NCBI RefSeq assembly: GCF_001039355.2
Contig: NW_019775860.1
Coordinates: 124,001-188,000 of the forward strand
DNA length: 64,000 nt
Reading direction: 5' to 3'
DNA from: Lingula anatina
Taxonomy: Eukaryota; Brachiopoda; Lingulata; Lingulida; Lingulidae
A program made the translations under genes and the position numbers. Under the pieces are notes generated by a model. That model saw nothing but the letters and a program-made list of their open reading frames with translations. It did no database searches and had not been told where the DNA came from. Positions 17,851 to 31,300 of the stretch are shown here, one piece after another. How positions within the stretch are numbered: the stretch's first letter is position 1; each line of letters opens with the position of its first letter.

Positions 17851-20800
17851 TTTTGTAAATGAACAAACTGTCTCTTGAAAAATAATTGCTATTCAGTCAG
17901 TTTTTGTTGCTCCTGCTCCATATTCCATTACTTGTAGCTTTAGGGATCAATCATCCATTTTCATCAGCATTTTCACAAGTCTACCAAGAGTACACCTTTC
18001 CCCCCCCCTCTGCAGTAAGTACAAGGTGAAAAACTAAAAATGATGACCTTTGCCAGCACACCTCTAGGGGTGAAGATAGTAGATGATGCAAAAAAAAATG
18101 GATGACCCCTTAGTACAAAGTGACACAAGAATAAGTGAATTCCCTTCAGTTTGAAGCTGTTCTATTTCATTCACTTTGATCTTGTGTTTTAACATGGAGA
18201 AATAGATATAATTAATCACATTGCTTTTATGCAAGCTTATGATACAAACATATTCTTTTGAGTAATTTGTGTAAAAGAAACATGTTTGCCCCAGTAGATT
18301 TGAGACTCTAAACCTTGTACATTCCTACAGAATTGTTAATGCCTGGGTTTTAGATAAGTTTTTCTTAAATCCAGGTTGATATAACTGCATTTGAAATTTA
18401 ACCCATAGTATCTTCATTTGTCTTGGTCCTGGCTTTATCTTTCTAATTAATTTTACGCTAGTTATTTCATAATCATCAGTGTGCAGATATCTATCAAAAT
18501 GGATTGTGTTTTGTCACTGTAATCCTGGTGTCCTTGTTATGTCAGAGAATTTTTAGCCAGTTTGTTATTGGAGTTTTTGCACTGCACTTGTTTTTGTTAC
18601 TTCAGTATTTTGCTGTATTGCCAAAGTTCTGCATTATATGGCAAAAACTAATGTGGTAGTGGGCTAGAGTAGTCTCAAATCATGACCTTATTGATGTTTT
18701 GCCGGAAACCAGATGTCGAGAAGAGAATTAAGAACTGCTCTTATAGTTCTAACTTGTTTTCCTGTTGTCTTTGGGGGCTCAGTAAATGTTTTCCCCTTTT
18801 GCTGAAGGCTTTTTTACTGCACTGTGTCGGCAAGACTGACGGGCCTAGTGCACAGTTAGAATTCATAATTTTTGCCCTTGAATCTGCCTGTGAAATAAAT
18901 ACAAAACCAAAATAATTTATACTTTCCATTTTCATGTAAAAGGGTCAGTGCGGCTGGTTTTATTCACGCACAGGTTGCTACTAAGTCAAACAGTCCATAA
19001 ACACTACAAGAAATTTGATGTGATGAGGAGAGGGAAAAAAAGAAAAACATTAAATTCATGTAAATGTATTGTAGGTTAAAGAGTGGACCAGTTGGTGTAA
19101 AAATAGTTGCTATATTTTGCCAATTACTGACACGTAGCAAACCCACTCAGGAACTCCCTTAGACATGAAAGAGGAGGGCAAGGAACTGAGGTGAAAGGAC
19201 AAGCAGGATATACGTCCTTTAAATTCACTTCAGGTTGAGCTCCCCTGACGTTAATTCTCTACGTAGTTTGTGTTTGCTCACTATGTGGGATGTTTTTATT
19301 TTTGATTACATAACTAATCATTTGTAGTATCTTCATAATTTGAGTGTTAAAAGTATGAATGTGAATATTCTGAAAATGAAGTATTTATATTGTGGATTTC
19401 CATTAAGTTACCTTTGAACAGTTCTCAAAAGCTGTGCTTTAATTTTTTCGTGTGCCTGAAATGCGTAAACTACATTCCAAGTGAAATATGTTTATAAAAA
19501 ATGCATTACACTGTAGTACATGTATTATGGGTTACTCCATTTAGGTCTAAAAACAGCATGTTCGTTGCTATTCTTGTAGCACAATGAGTCTTGGCAAAAG
19601 AAAAAATGTTTCGATAAACACAGATTCCTTCAAGTTGATCAAGAATTAAGAATGCTAGGCCAGAAAAATAATCAATATCACTAAATGTTTTTAGCATCCA
19701 AGTAGGAATAAAATTCTTGGAATTCAATAAAAGGAAGAAATACAAAATAATGTAAGTTGTGCATACAAAAGACCTCATTCTTAGTTTCAAATTGCTTGCA
19801 TTATTAAATATGCAATGAGTGTTTACTTTTTAACTTAAATAAAATAGATGACTTTTTTTTTTAAGGCTTGGAATATTAATTATTTTAAAGGTCCCCATGA
19901 AATACAAAGATCAGTAGGGAGGGGCAAAAAGCTTTTGGGTTGCCTTAAATGCATTTAGCATAGTAGTAACTAACGTGATATTTGCATTAAGGGCTATCTA
20001 ACTTGTGACCCAAGTTGAAAGACTTAGTGGTGTCATGCAACTTGAGGGCCCAAGGCCACTTTTGCACCCGTATGTTGCCAGAAAGATTTTTAAGTTACAC
20101 GCAACCTTTCATAACTGCATTTAATATGAGGTAAACAATCAAAGGTAAAGAAAACTTTATTAATATTATAAAATGTGACAAATATGTATTATTTTAGACC
20201 CCAGTTCAGATTAAATATAGAAATGTATATATACAGTCACTATATTTGTGATTTGCTTCAAATTTGCTGAGTGACTTTAAATGTTTATAACACAGGTTCC
20301 TTTGAAAATCAGCAGGGTCAGACAATTTTTCCAAAACTTATTGATTGTTATTTATTTATTATTTAGTAAATATTGTTGCTATGTTTTTGCTGTTTGGTGT
20401 CCGTATATTTTTAATATTTATTTCAAAGATGTTGCTTACTAAAATAAACTAATGAAAAAAATCTAATGAAGAAGGAATATCAATACACCAGTCTTTTATT
20501 TAACAAAAATAATTCAACATTTTACATACAACAATATACAGATATTACAACATTATTGATGAGCGAATGAAATTTTGGGTGAGGGTTTGATCAATGGAAT
20601 CAAACCACAGTTGCTTGTCTCTTTTTGTGTACATGAATAACTTTATAATACACTGTATATACCGTTACTTCAAAAATACTTAATACAGAGTTATTAGGAG
20701 ACATTTGGCAGATGTTACATATCTTATGACCTCTGATTGAGAATTAAAAAGTGAATCCACAATGATATCTACTTTTAATTTGTAAATACAAGGGAAAAAA

Positions 20801-21632
20801 TGAAATGCTGTCTTCTCCTGTATTGGCAGATGAAGTTGATAAGGCGGGTCCAATGGTGTCACTTGTTTCTTTAAGAAACCTGTTGACGTTAAGAATTGTT
20901 TTCATTTTTTCCTAGTGGAACATGATCTATGCTTTGAAGATCAAAATCAGCAACCAGCCATGTGCAGCAAAGTAAAAACTTCTGATGTCATAGGGTGGAA
21001 CACACACACCTCATGCTTCATATAGCATGTGACTTGAAAGTTAACAATTTTTTACGAAGTCACATCTTCAAGATTGCACAACTTTTATCACATTTAACAA
21101 ATGCATGAATGGAGCTCTTACTTCCGGCTCTACTCCCAAACAGATACCTAGATCTTAGCAGTAGTTTTCTTAACATCAGTGTTGATGTTTCACTTTCACA
21201 TTGTTCTCCACTCTTATTATGGCCTTCATGACAATGCTGTAGACAGTCCCTGGTTATTGACCTGGGCAATGATTGAAAAATGTCCATATGATGCCTTTCA
21301 ATCAGTGATTTTTACTGTGGGAAATTGAAAGCAGGAAAGACAATTTGCTTCCCAGATGCAAGAGATTTACACCTGTCCATGGCCACTTGTATGTGTAAAA
21401 AGATCATTCTTAAGTACCTCATCTTTCTCAGCTGAATACCCATTTCCATTAATGGCTGCAGCGAGACCCAAGTCAATCATCCTTCTCAAGTGAGTCAAGT
21501 TGTGTTAATGGAGAATCCTAAGCAATAGGGACATGCTGCTGATTTGGTTGAACTGAGAAAGTCAAGGATGGACTTTCAACCCTTAATAAATAATAAATAC
21601 ACCCACTATGCCCTGCACTGTGGTGAAGAATG
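17851..21632. other. Intergenic region between convergent eIF1A and the LDLa precursor gene
   Basis: AT-rich, with no supported coding exon or element. TTTATT on the plus strand (20495-20500) is a candidate poly(A) signal for the minus-strand LDLa gene. The rest appears unstructured. Confidence 0.5.
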
Positions 21633-21734
21633 CTATGAGTTTGTGGAATCGTCATCCTTTTTCCGTTTTCGTGTCCTTAGTTTTGAATTCACTTCTATTA
21701 AAGTATCTGTTAGTTTGTTGATATAATTCATTGT
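21633..21734 (-). CDS. LDLa precursor exon 3 (C-terminal tail)
   Basis: Acceptor TTTATTTCAG. Encodes 33 residues in phase 0: an amphipathic stretch, then LRTRKRKKDDD, then TNS and TAG at 21635-21633. The basic cluster could bind heparan sulfate or be cleaved. Confidence 0.65.
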   Translation of the reverse strand, partial: TMNYINKLTDTLIEVNSKLRTRKRKKDDDSTNS

Positions 21735-24700
21735 CTGAAATAAACAGAATAAACATTAAGAAATTAACATAAATATTAAACCTGAAAATCAAAACATTTT
21801 TATCTTGCTCATGTAAGAGAAGTAATAAATATCACAAAAATATTGCAAAAATAATGCCATTTTCATTCAATCTTTTTGTGTTAGAAAAAAAACTAATTTT
21901 TTGCACGAAATGCTATAGTGTTTTTGTATCTTAAACCGTTGGTTTTAATATCTCCACAGTAATTCTCACATTACAAAGTATAATCACCCCCTGCTCACCA
22001 TTTTATGAAACATGCATATTGTTCTATCTTCATCTTCCCCATTTGGGCAGTGGTTTTTATTATCACACAGGGCATGGTCATCTATACATTTAAATCTCCC
22101 ATTAGCGTCAGGAGTTGGACAGGCAAGCAATTCAACACCATCTTCTGCTGCAGGACATGCTGGAAATAAATTGTATTTGTTTGAGTGTTGTATAATATTT
22201 ATTGCTTTTCACAGTAGCCATGCTGACATTTATTTTTGGTGTAGGATTGTGGAGTACCAAGGAAAGTTATTTTAGTTACTTTCTCTGAATGTCTGAGATG
22301 ATTGTCGCGGGTAAAAAGAAAGATAAATATAAACGCTTTACTAGTGCAGAGGTAAAACAATGCAGTACATATATTAAAGTGTTTATTTTAACAATGCGTG
22401 AGAAAATGATAGTGAAGAATGACATATGCATGTATCTCTATGACTGATTAAAAAAAATTGAAAATATTTTTACATTGAAAAATGGAAGTAAAAAGTACAA
22501 TTTGGGCAAGCCAGGAGGAATGAAATGCCATCGATTTCTTATGTAGAAAAAGAGCAATGAGATCTTTCAGAATAATTCTTAACAATCTTTTTAGAATGTC
22601 TCTGAAAGCCGAGCGCTAGCTACCACCCACACTGAAATGGAATGATCACTCATTATAGGTCTGTATCTGTGTATAAAGGGTAAAACTGCACTGTGGTTAA
22701 ATCCTTCACAATCCTATCCTGTCTAAATACCAGACTCTAGTATTCCTCCTTCTCTTTAAAAGTACAAGAAATTAAAATATGTTTGCACCAAGTCACAGGG
22801 CTGTGTCAATCACTACACAAGGACAGTGGGGGTCTTTCAGGGCTAATGCTACTGAAGCCATTTTTTGAAACAAAGGGAAGTGAGATGAACCCTGGGTCAC
22901 CCTGCATATTGCCAAGAAATCTAAGTCTACGTTGCTGGTAGTCTGTGAGGAATGTGAATCACAGAAGGACAAAAGGCGCAGAAGCCACAAGTGTGTGTCA
23001 TTTTAGTGCAGATAACTTATGGACAAGTATAACACTTACTTTTAACCAACTGTTCATGAGAGGAGTTCTATTATTCATCACTTCATTTGCAAAGTGAGAT
23101 GTGATTCATGATTTAGGATTTCTGACAAATCAGCCTCATGGTTATTCTACTTTACCTTTTTCTCACTGATTTAAGTGTTTGAACAGTTTTGATTGCGAGA
23201 CTCTTGTGACATTAACCTATATATTTTCCCTAACCCTAATGTAAATGATTTAATTTCCTTTGTCTTCTAGGAAACACTATATTTCAAATATCATTATACC
23301 ATATCACGTCTCTCTCACCCTTTGTTCCCACAAAAGAATGTACTTGCTATCAGATATGGATAGCAGGATTGTCATTCTCTTCTCTAATTAGCACTGTGGG
23401 CCCCTTATTATAATGTCTCATTTCTTTAATTGGCTGTGCAGTGATCTCAAATTTGCCCCATGTAAGAAAATGCATATCTTTACAAAGCGTCTTAACAATT
23501 TTGTGCATTTTAATTGCAAGGTACTATTGTTTGAGTGCAAAACAGTGGGTTGACAGAGAGTTTTTAAACTGGAGAACAATATTTTTACCAGCTTAATACA
23601 AATTTGTAGGTATTTACTGTGGTGGATCCAATAAAAGAAAATGCACCCCTCCTAAAAAACCAGTAAATTTTTTTGGCTTACAACCCAAACATTTCTCTGA
23701 TTTTTGGCATGCATCATTTTTGGTGGCATGGCTTTGAAAAAAAAAAGACCTGTAGAAAAAAACACATGCTTTTAAACAACAATTTAACTACCATATCATG
23801 CAATTTCATCATTACTACTATGTCACTTTTGGGACACCGTCACTTTTGAAACACCATCATTCAAACAAACATACTGCCAATTTTTCTGGGTTGTTGACCT
23901 CAGGTACAATATTTAAGTGATTCTGAAGGTCAGTAGACTGACTCTAACACGTATGATGCACAGGTTTATTATTCAAACATTTCATTCTTTATAGTGGATA
24001 GGTTCAAGCTAGTTGATCTGTAGACACAGTTTAGAAATGGAAGTATAGTTCATTATATTTATCACTTTTAAAGTAGGTGACATAAACTGTAAGAAAAAAG
24101 GAATAAACATGTTTAAAATTTTAAGTTATATTTCTTCCCTGAGAATATATTGTATTTTGGCTTAAGATCGAGTGTGAGGTTTATTCTTACCTTGTAACTT
24201 GATATTTAAATAGCAACATTGCTCTACTATATAACCTGTTAATTCTAGACCTTTGCATGCACAAAATAATTAAAAGATGTTGTCATCATTGATAATCAAA
24301 CAGGAAAGAGATACATCAATGTAGCATGGACTATCTTCTTCCTAGATCTACCCTAGAGATGATTGCAAATGCGTTGGCTTGTGGGTTTATATATCACCCA
24401 TGTGATAAGGCACAGAGGTCCGGGTTCTAAGCATGTTCACAATAGAGCTAACTTAGATTGTAGATTGACTAATTGATGTCATGAGACGGTCAGATTATTA
24501 AGGAATCCCCCTGCAAAATTGAGAGTTTTAATTTTCAAAAACAATTTCTTTGCCTGGTCACACGAAAAATCAAATTTCTGTACAAACTGATCCATTTGTG
24601 AAGTCAGATCTACTGTGCAGAGACCTTGTAGATTGGGCCTTTTTTATGAAGAACCTGGGAAGTCCTCTTTATCAGTACCGAGTTCTATTATAATTAGAGG

Positions 24701-26292
24701 ATGGGGAAGTGTAAGGTGGTATTTTCATCTCAACCAGAACTGGTATTGTAATAAAGAATTTTTCGGTGGATTCCCCTTATTGGTAGAGGTGCAATGCAGG
24801 TGCAAGAGGAGATAAGATGCATATAGTGATAAAAGAATTTATAGTCACATAATCATAATTACAACATGGGCTAGCTGATATCTTTTTTCTTTACAATCAG
24901 ATCTCTACTGTTGTGTGAAGTAAGTCATGACTAAGATATGTGATAAAAACGTCAGTCATTGTTGGTTATATCAGTCCTTCGTGACAATGTAACGACATTG
25001 TTTTCTACAGATCAGTTCATTCTTATCTTTAGTCTACTGACTTTTAGGTGCTGTTTCTTCAAGAGATTAAAATAGCAGACTGTGTTAACCTTTCCCTATA
25101 TTTTTATACATGTATGATTCACCATTTTTCCTCTTTTTTTAATGTCTATTTTTTATCATACCTGTATTATTTACCTGTTTTCTTGAATCATTTCTAAATG
25201 TATAAAAACCTTTGTCATTTACCCGTTTTTCAAGTCATTTCAAATGTTTAACCTTGACAACCCTGTACGTGTATTTATGAATTTGATAGCATATTTTTTA
25301 AAAAGCTGCTCACAAAGAAATTAACTCAAGTATTCATCATTTCATGAATAATTACGAAACAATTTGTAGGTCATGACTTATCTTCATAAAATTAATGAAT
25401 TTTTTGATTTTGTAATTTGTAACTTCGCAACTTTCATCTCTTGCGAAATTAATGATCAATTTTCTTTTGTAATTCTCAGTTGTCATAGCAGTAGTCGCGT
25501 AGTTTATAATCTGTCTATCAGTATCATCACTTTTTTGCCATGATCTGTATACTGGTAAGGTTGTTACACATTTCCTGTTGTTCATTAGATGAAACTAGAT
25601 CCTGGACTTCATGTAGCATGAACAGACAGTCAGGTCTTAAGTACACTTCTATTACATCAGATAATTTGATAAACTTCAACTTAAAGAAAGAACCATCACC
25701 ATCGCCCATAAAATCATCACATCATACCATGTTTTATTTTAGTAGATGATTAAATTGGGAATACATGTCATGCTTCAATGGTTTACTTAAACTCTGATCC
25801 TGCTTTTTAAGTGCCAAAGGTTTGTTGTGGGTGGAACTCAACAAATGAAGACAAATATTCAAAGTATGTATGCTGCCATGTTTTTGAAAAATCTTTGTTT
25901 AAATACCAACAAAGACTAAAAAAAATTCTGTGTTACTTTCAATAAAGGTTTAATGTAAATGTACTAAAATTCTTCTTTATATGAAACTCACCTATTTTAG
26001 GAATATCATATTGCTGATTGTCCTCAGGTTCGGCGTATCTTCCAAAAGATTCCCCTTCTCCAAGTTCTGTCTTTCTGATTTTAGCTAAAGTTAAAAGGTT
26101 CTTTGCATTTGGCATAATGTGATTGATCAAACGGTGTAACATCCGTAACTGTCTCTCAGACTGAGCCTTGTGCTTCCGATGACGCCTGTGTTGGGAGGAC
26201 CTCTGGGTAGAGTCTGGCGTGGGTGCACTTCCCACCATACTGAGACAAGTTATGAAGATATGCAGAAGAAACAAAGCATCTGGCCACCTCAT
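21633..26292 (-). CDS. Secreted precursor with a single LDL-receptor class A domain (three exons)
   Basis: Joined exons on the minus strand: 26292-25992, 22159-21999, 21734-21633 (564 nt, 187 residues plus TAG). The ATG has a very good context (GCCACCATGA). Residues 1-22 form a signal peptide (MRWPDALFLLHIFITCLSMV...), followed by a basic region (RSSQHRRHRKHK), a leucine-rich, probably helical stretch (SERQLRMLHRLINHIMP), and an acidic linker. An LDLa module follows with six cysteines at 102, 114, 125, 132, 138 and 149, including FKCIDDHALCD and NGEDED. The short tail TMNYINKLTDTLIEV ends in a polybasic LRTRKRKK. No membrane segment follows, so it should be secreted. Known invertebrate proteins of this shape include HEN-1 and Jelly belly (ALK ligands) and the prohormone-4 neuropeptide precursors. 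I cannot choose between these from sequence alone, and the N-terminal half looks unlike any I know. Phases agree (G|CA, then phase 0) and all sites are GT-AG. Confidence 0.72.
21999..22159 (-). CDS. LDLa precursor exon 2 (whole LDLa module)
   Basis: Acceptor ATTTATTTCCAG, donor AAAATG|GTGAGC. Encodes residues 101-154 with all six LDLa cysteines in one exon, the usual modular arrangement. The calcium-site pattern is CD-x3-HC-PNGEDE, with His137 where an Asp is usual. Confidence 0.8.
22160..25991 (-). other. Long first intron of the LDLa precursor gene
   Basis: About 3.8 kb, AT-rich. Two overlapping minus-strand open frames at 25709-25352 are unrecognised and lack convincing splice sites. No other exon or element is supported. 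Confidence 0.5.
25992..26292 (-). CDS. LDLa precursor exon 1 (signal peptide and N-terminal region)
   Basis: Residues 1-100 and one base of Ala101. Donor AAAATAG|GTGAGT. Likely signal cleavage after residue 22-24 (VGS/AP). Single and paired basic residues at 31-42 are possible convertase sites. SFGR (residues 82-85) could in principle give an amidated end, but no flanking dibasic site supports this. The open frame extends a little upstream of the ATG without another Met. Confidence 0.72.
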
Positions 26293-27027
26293 GGTGGCAA
26301 GTAGTTTTATAGGAGCAGTGGACTGAGAAATGACCACTGAGGTAGCAAATACCTAGTGGCATGCACTTACACTCCTCAAGGTGAACTCTGGCTTCAGTTA
26401 TCCCAAAGAACTAAATATATCCACACTGTGTACTTCAGAGCCACTCCAGTTGTACTCTACTTCCTAGATTCTCTTATTCCAGTGATTATTTATTGGTGCT
26501 GTCAGGTTAATTCCATCCAGGTTTAGACTTCCATTTCTCAGTAGCACCGGCCTCTTGTCAACTGCCTGAAGGAAAAAGGTACTGATGACTCTATTTGCTA
26601 GCACATTGACCTGTCAAAAAGTGAAGCTAGTTTGATCAGGTGGGGCATGCAGAATCACCTCCACTTAAATTCAGCTTACCCCAGCCACTGAGTGCTGCTG
26701 GTCAATTACACAAATTAAGAGATTGTTATCCTCAATGGATCCCAGCAGACTGCATGGGTTGTGCTCATCAGACTGGTATGAGAAATTGTGGTGGGTTAGA
26801 GAAGTCAAGCCAGACCCAGCTTGAACAGCCTCTGATGATCAGTTTACTATTCAATCATGCATAAAGCTTTCAATTCCAAATACTACAAGCCATATGTGAA
26901 AATCAATCAAAGAAATTATCTGAACATAAGCATTTCCATTCCATGCATTCCTCTGTCTGAACTGACACATTTCTGCAAAATGTCTTCACTCTCAACACTG
27001 CACCACCTGCTTGAAAATGTAGAAACC
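26293..27027. other. 5' flank of the LDLa precursor gene
   Basis: Upstream of the signal-peptide exon. It may hold its 5'UTR and promoter, but no TATA box, initiator or repeat is clear. Confidence 0.4.
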
Positions 27028-28354
27028 TCAACTTCGGTCTGTGAAAAAGTAATTTAAATGCAGATTTGACCCCCCTCTCCTTCCCTCACAATGAGACAGT
27101 GCCTAATTTCGGCATGACACAGTACCTAATAAAATTTACGAAGTTGAATAAAATGTTAACAATGCTTAATTTGTTTTAAAATTGTGAATTGAAAAAAATA
27201 CTTAATTAAAAAAATTGTAAATATTAAATCATGAAAAATATGCACAATAAAGGCTAGAAATGGAAAATTAATTTTGTTGGTCCTAACGGAAATTCATAAA
27301 ATAATAAGTTAAAAAAAGTGACTGGATAGTGTTTCAGGTGTTTAGAATGAAAAACTAACATAAGGTAAACTTGACATAAACACTGACTAATGTTAAAGCA
27401 TTAAAAATATCACAAGAAAATCTATTTCATCTTCTGATTTGCCACCCAGACTCTAAAACTTGGATGAAATTGCTAAATTTTACTGAGCTTCCTTCAGTCA
27501 GTACATAATTAAGTGAAAACAATTACCACCCACACATTCTTTTCAATCATCCTTAAGCGCAGCTACTGAGAATAGAATTGCCCCACAAACCTTGATTTAC
27601 TTAGTGATCTGTACCCTTTGGGATGTTCTCAATGATTGATAACATTATGGTCCAAAGCCGTAATGTTACATGATAACGACAGGCCCCAGANTCAACCTGG
27701 GTCTGTGAAAAAGTAATTTAAATGCAGATTTGCCCCCCCCCCCTTCCCTCACAATGAGACAGTGCCTAATTTCGGCATGACACAGTGCCTAAGAAAATTT
27801 ACGAAGTTGAATAAAATGTTTTAACACAATGCTTAATATGTTTAAAAATTGTGAATTGAAAAAATATTTAATTTAAAAAAATTGTCTGTACGAAATTGTG
27901 AACACTATGTACAATAATGGCTAGAAACAGAAAATTAATTTTATTGGTACTAAAGGAAATTCATAAAATAATGAATTGTAAAAGTGACTTGATAGTGTTT
28001 CAGGTGTTTAGAATGAATAACTAACATAAGGTAAACTTGACTTGAACACTGACTAATGTTTAAGCATTAAAAATATCACAAGAAATCTATTCCATCTTCT
28101 GATTTGCCACCCAGACTCTAAAACTTGGATGAAATTGCTAAATTTTACTGAGCTTCCTAAGTCAGTAGATAATTAAGTGAAAACAATTACCACCCACACA
28201 TTCTTTTCAATCATCCTTAAGCGCAGCTACTGAGAATAGAATTGCCCCACAAACCTTGATTTACTTAGTGATCTGTACCCTTTGGGATGTTCTCAATGAT
28301 TGATAACATTATGGTCCAAAGCCGTAATGTTACATGATAACGACAGGCCCCAGA
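27028..28354. repeat. 663-bp direct tandem duplication joined by a single N
   Basis: 27028-27690 and 27692-28354 are near-identical copies of one 663-bp sequence, both starting near CTGTGAAAAAGTAATTTAAA and both ending AACGACAGGCCCCAGA. They differ by scattered substitutions and small indels, including a C-run. The single ambiguous base at 27691 sits exactly at the junction. This is either a real tandem duplication or two alleles placed end to end by the assembler. Confidence 0.9.
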
Positions 28355-31300
28355 TAGATACCAAGCCCCCAAATAATTGATTTTATCATTGAGGGTTTTA
28401 TATCACTCACTTTGTTATGCTGTGTGTGTATATATAGCTAGATAAACTGGTGATTCTGATGTTGATCATGTATTTTGCATATGCTGGTCTATGCCGGTGC
28501 TTGATATTTTTAAAATTTTTTTAATCCATTCTGTGCCTTTATGCAGATTTTGGACTTCTTTGACTGTTAGTTGCTTTTTTCATCTCATTAATATGTGTGC
28601 CAACACATGGGCCTAATAACCCAAATTCAACACATTTAACCCTGATCATCAGGATCATCCCTCCTCATCTTTTACCCTACAGCACCCTTTACCTCCCTCA
28701 AGCCTTACAACTACTGGTATTTGTATGTGTTACATCATTGGACCATCCCCAAATTTGGAATAACAGCCGGTATAGATCTAGATGATTTCAGTGAATGTTT
28801 GTTTCCTAGCTGATCTACAATGCGCACACAACAGCCCAAAGGCATGTTGGTTTTGTTGGATAGATCCAAGCAACCAAGGGCACAGATTGTACTGTAACCC
28901 AAACAATGACAACACACACTTGCTTGATGATAGACTTCAAAGAAACTGTGTGTGCATCCATACGCAAGGAAATCAAAGCAGACAGATAACATTAGGTAAA
29001 AACATTTTAGATGAATTATGTTCTCCGTTGAATTCAATGGAATATGTATGATATTTATCTACTGATATTTACATGATGTGTGCAATGTACTGATGTAATA
29101 TATACTCAGGAAACTGGCACTTCCTTTTATTGAAAGCAGTTGTTTGACTTGATAACCATACTTAATATCTTTTTTTTTTATCTGAGATACAAATGACATG
29201 TAAAACCATTTTAGATAAATTCTGTACACGATTTTTTTTCTAATTCCATGAAAGCTTGATGTCATTTATCTAGTACCATGACATTTACTAAAATATACAT
29301 TACTGCTTGAGTTAATTACCATACATAATATTGTGCCACAGGGGTGCAGTAAATACTACCTGTTTATTTTGATAGAAACAATAAATATTTTTACATTACA
29401 TGTTAAACAATTGTGTTCTTAATTAAAAAAACACCCCCATTAATTGCATTAGCTTTTTACAAATGCTTAGTAAATTAGCAACAGTGCAATGACAACCACC
29501 GCAATAGTAACTAATGAGAGGAAATTGTTACTGGACATTTCCTTCAGTAAATGTGAGCCAAACTGCCATCAAGGTTTTTTTACATGCAATTAGGGTTTAC
29601 CACATCATGTAGTTATCATTCCCACCTTTTATCAGTTTATTTAACTAGGGTGTAACTGAAATCTGTGTATAATAAATAAGCCTGTGCAATTCATTTACAG
29701 TAATTCTGCAAAACCTATGACCCTGAATTAGTGTAAAACATTAGAATGAAAAAAGCTCAGTCTTAATAAACAGATAAGACAAAAAGTACCCCATGTCAAT
29801 TGCATTTTTTAAACTGTCTCTGTAGGACAACAGACCTGATGAATTGCTAGCAAAACTTAACCAGGAAACGATATATAATATATCTATGACTGGAATAGAT
29901 TTCAACTTTTACCAGGCATTTTTCTTACCTTGTACAGAGTAAGTCAGGTTATCAGATTCTGAACAAGTTGGTGCCGAAATGTTGTCTTTTGTAATCCCTT
30001 GCTCAAGTACTCTCCTCACATTAAACATGCGGTTCCTTGTACCTGTCCGTCAGCCCTTTTTGTTTTTAGATAAATGACTACCAGTAAGCTAAGACCCTAG
30101 ATAAGCACCAAGAACCATCTCATTGATGCAAGCAGAGCACCTAAAGCATTATCACGGTCCAGCTAGTTTTTTTATCAAAAATTAAAAGGCGTTTCGCTGT
30201 TGTTGAACCCTCTGTGATACAAATAATCAGAAGGGTTGATCTCTACTCAGACCGCATAAGATATATTATGGTTCAACTGACACATGCTTCCTACTAGTAC
30301 ATGTATGTATATATATATACAGAAGGTGTCTTGTTTTTCCTCCATTGACTGAGGCAAGGTACTTAACAACACACCACCCAAGAGGGAGCTCTTGAAAACC
30401 AATAAAAATTCTTATAGACTTTCTAGCTTTTGTGCCATATCTGGTTGAGCCAAATGTTATCACCTTTTAAACAGTGTGGCAACCAAATACCACAAACACT
30501 TCAAATTCTTACCTCTCTTATATGTTTGTTTGCAAACAAAGTGCTGCTTCAACAGTTTCAACTTTTGCTGCTCTATTCTGTTATTTAGTGTGATTTTATA
30601 TTAGCGAGTCAAACATGCCACAGTAGAGGGAGAGTTTAAGCTGCCTAGAGGTCTTCATGCAGGGGGGCCATTGAGGACCACTGCCACCTTTACGGGAGTT
30701 TTTTCATTGACGTCTCTTTATTTCGCTAAGTGTAAAAGACCTCCTGCAAGCCACTGGCAGCATTGCACCCATGTTTACAGGTAAATTAATGACCTATAGA
30801 AAGCTTTCTACCTTAATTATATTTGTGAAGAATAGAAAGACCTCCTACCGAAATTTGGCATGTTTTGTGCAGTCATCTGCATTGTTATTAATCTTTTTTT
30901 ATGTTGACTTGTACCCAAATGCTGAATGTTTGTTGCAATGCTTGCTTATTTCAAAATGTTACTTCCCTCTTGTACAAATGTTTCACAGAAATGTGGACCA
31001 TGTATTCATTCATAAAAGTCAAAATATTTATAAATGATGGGTGATATTTTTGGCTGTTAACATGCAAAAAAAAAGAAAAAAATACTGATTGATCCCATTT
31101 ATTAATGAAACGCCAGAAACGTGTCACTGTCCAACCAAAGGGTGGCCTGCTTGGGCTTTGCTTTGTCTATTGGCTACTGTTTGCACATATGATGAATTCA
31201 TATTGCTAATCCATTCTCCAGTTAATTTGACAGATATGGCTGGGCACAATTAAGTAGCTTCCAGCATCATTCAGTCGATCACTAAGACTGCAAGCAAACG

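Noticed and set aside
18682-18915. 77-codon plus-strand frame downstream of eIF1A
   Set aside because: Cys/Leu-rich chance frame with no start context or domain. It lies downstream of the likely eIF1A 3' end.
24368-24432. tRNA- or SINE-like stretch (GGCTTGTGG... AGAGGTCCGGGTTCTAAGC)
   Set aside because: The B-box-like part is imperfect and no cloverleaf with anticodon stem could be drawn.
25352-25709. Two overlapping minus-strand frames in the LDLa gene intron, as an extra exon or transposon remnant
   Set aside because: No splice sites in matching phase and no clear family resemblance.
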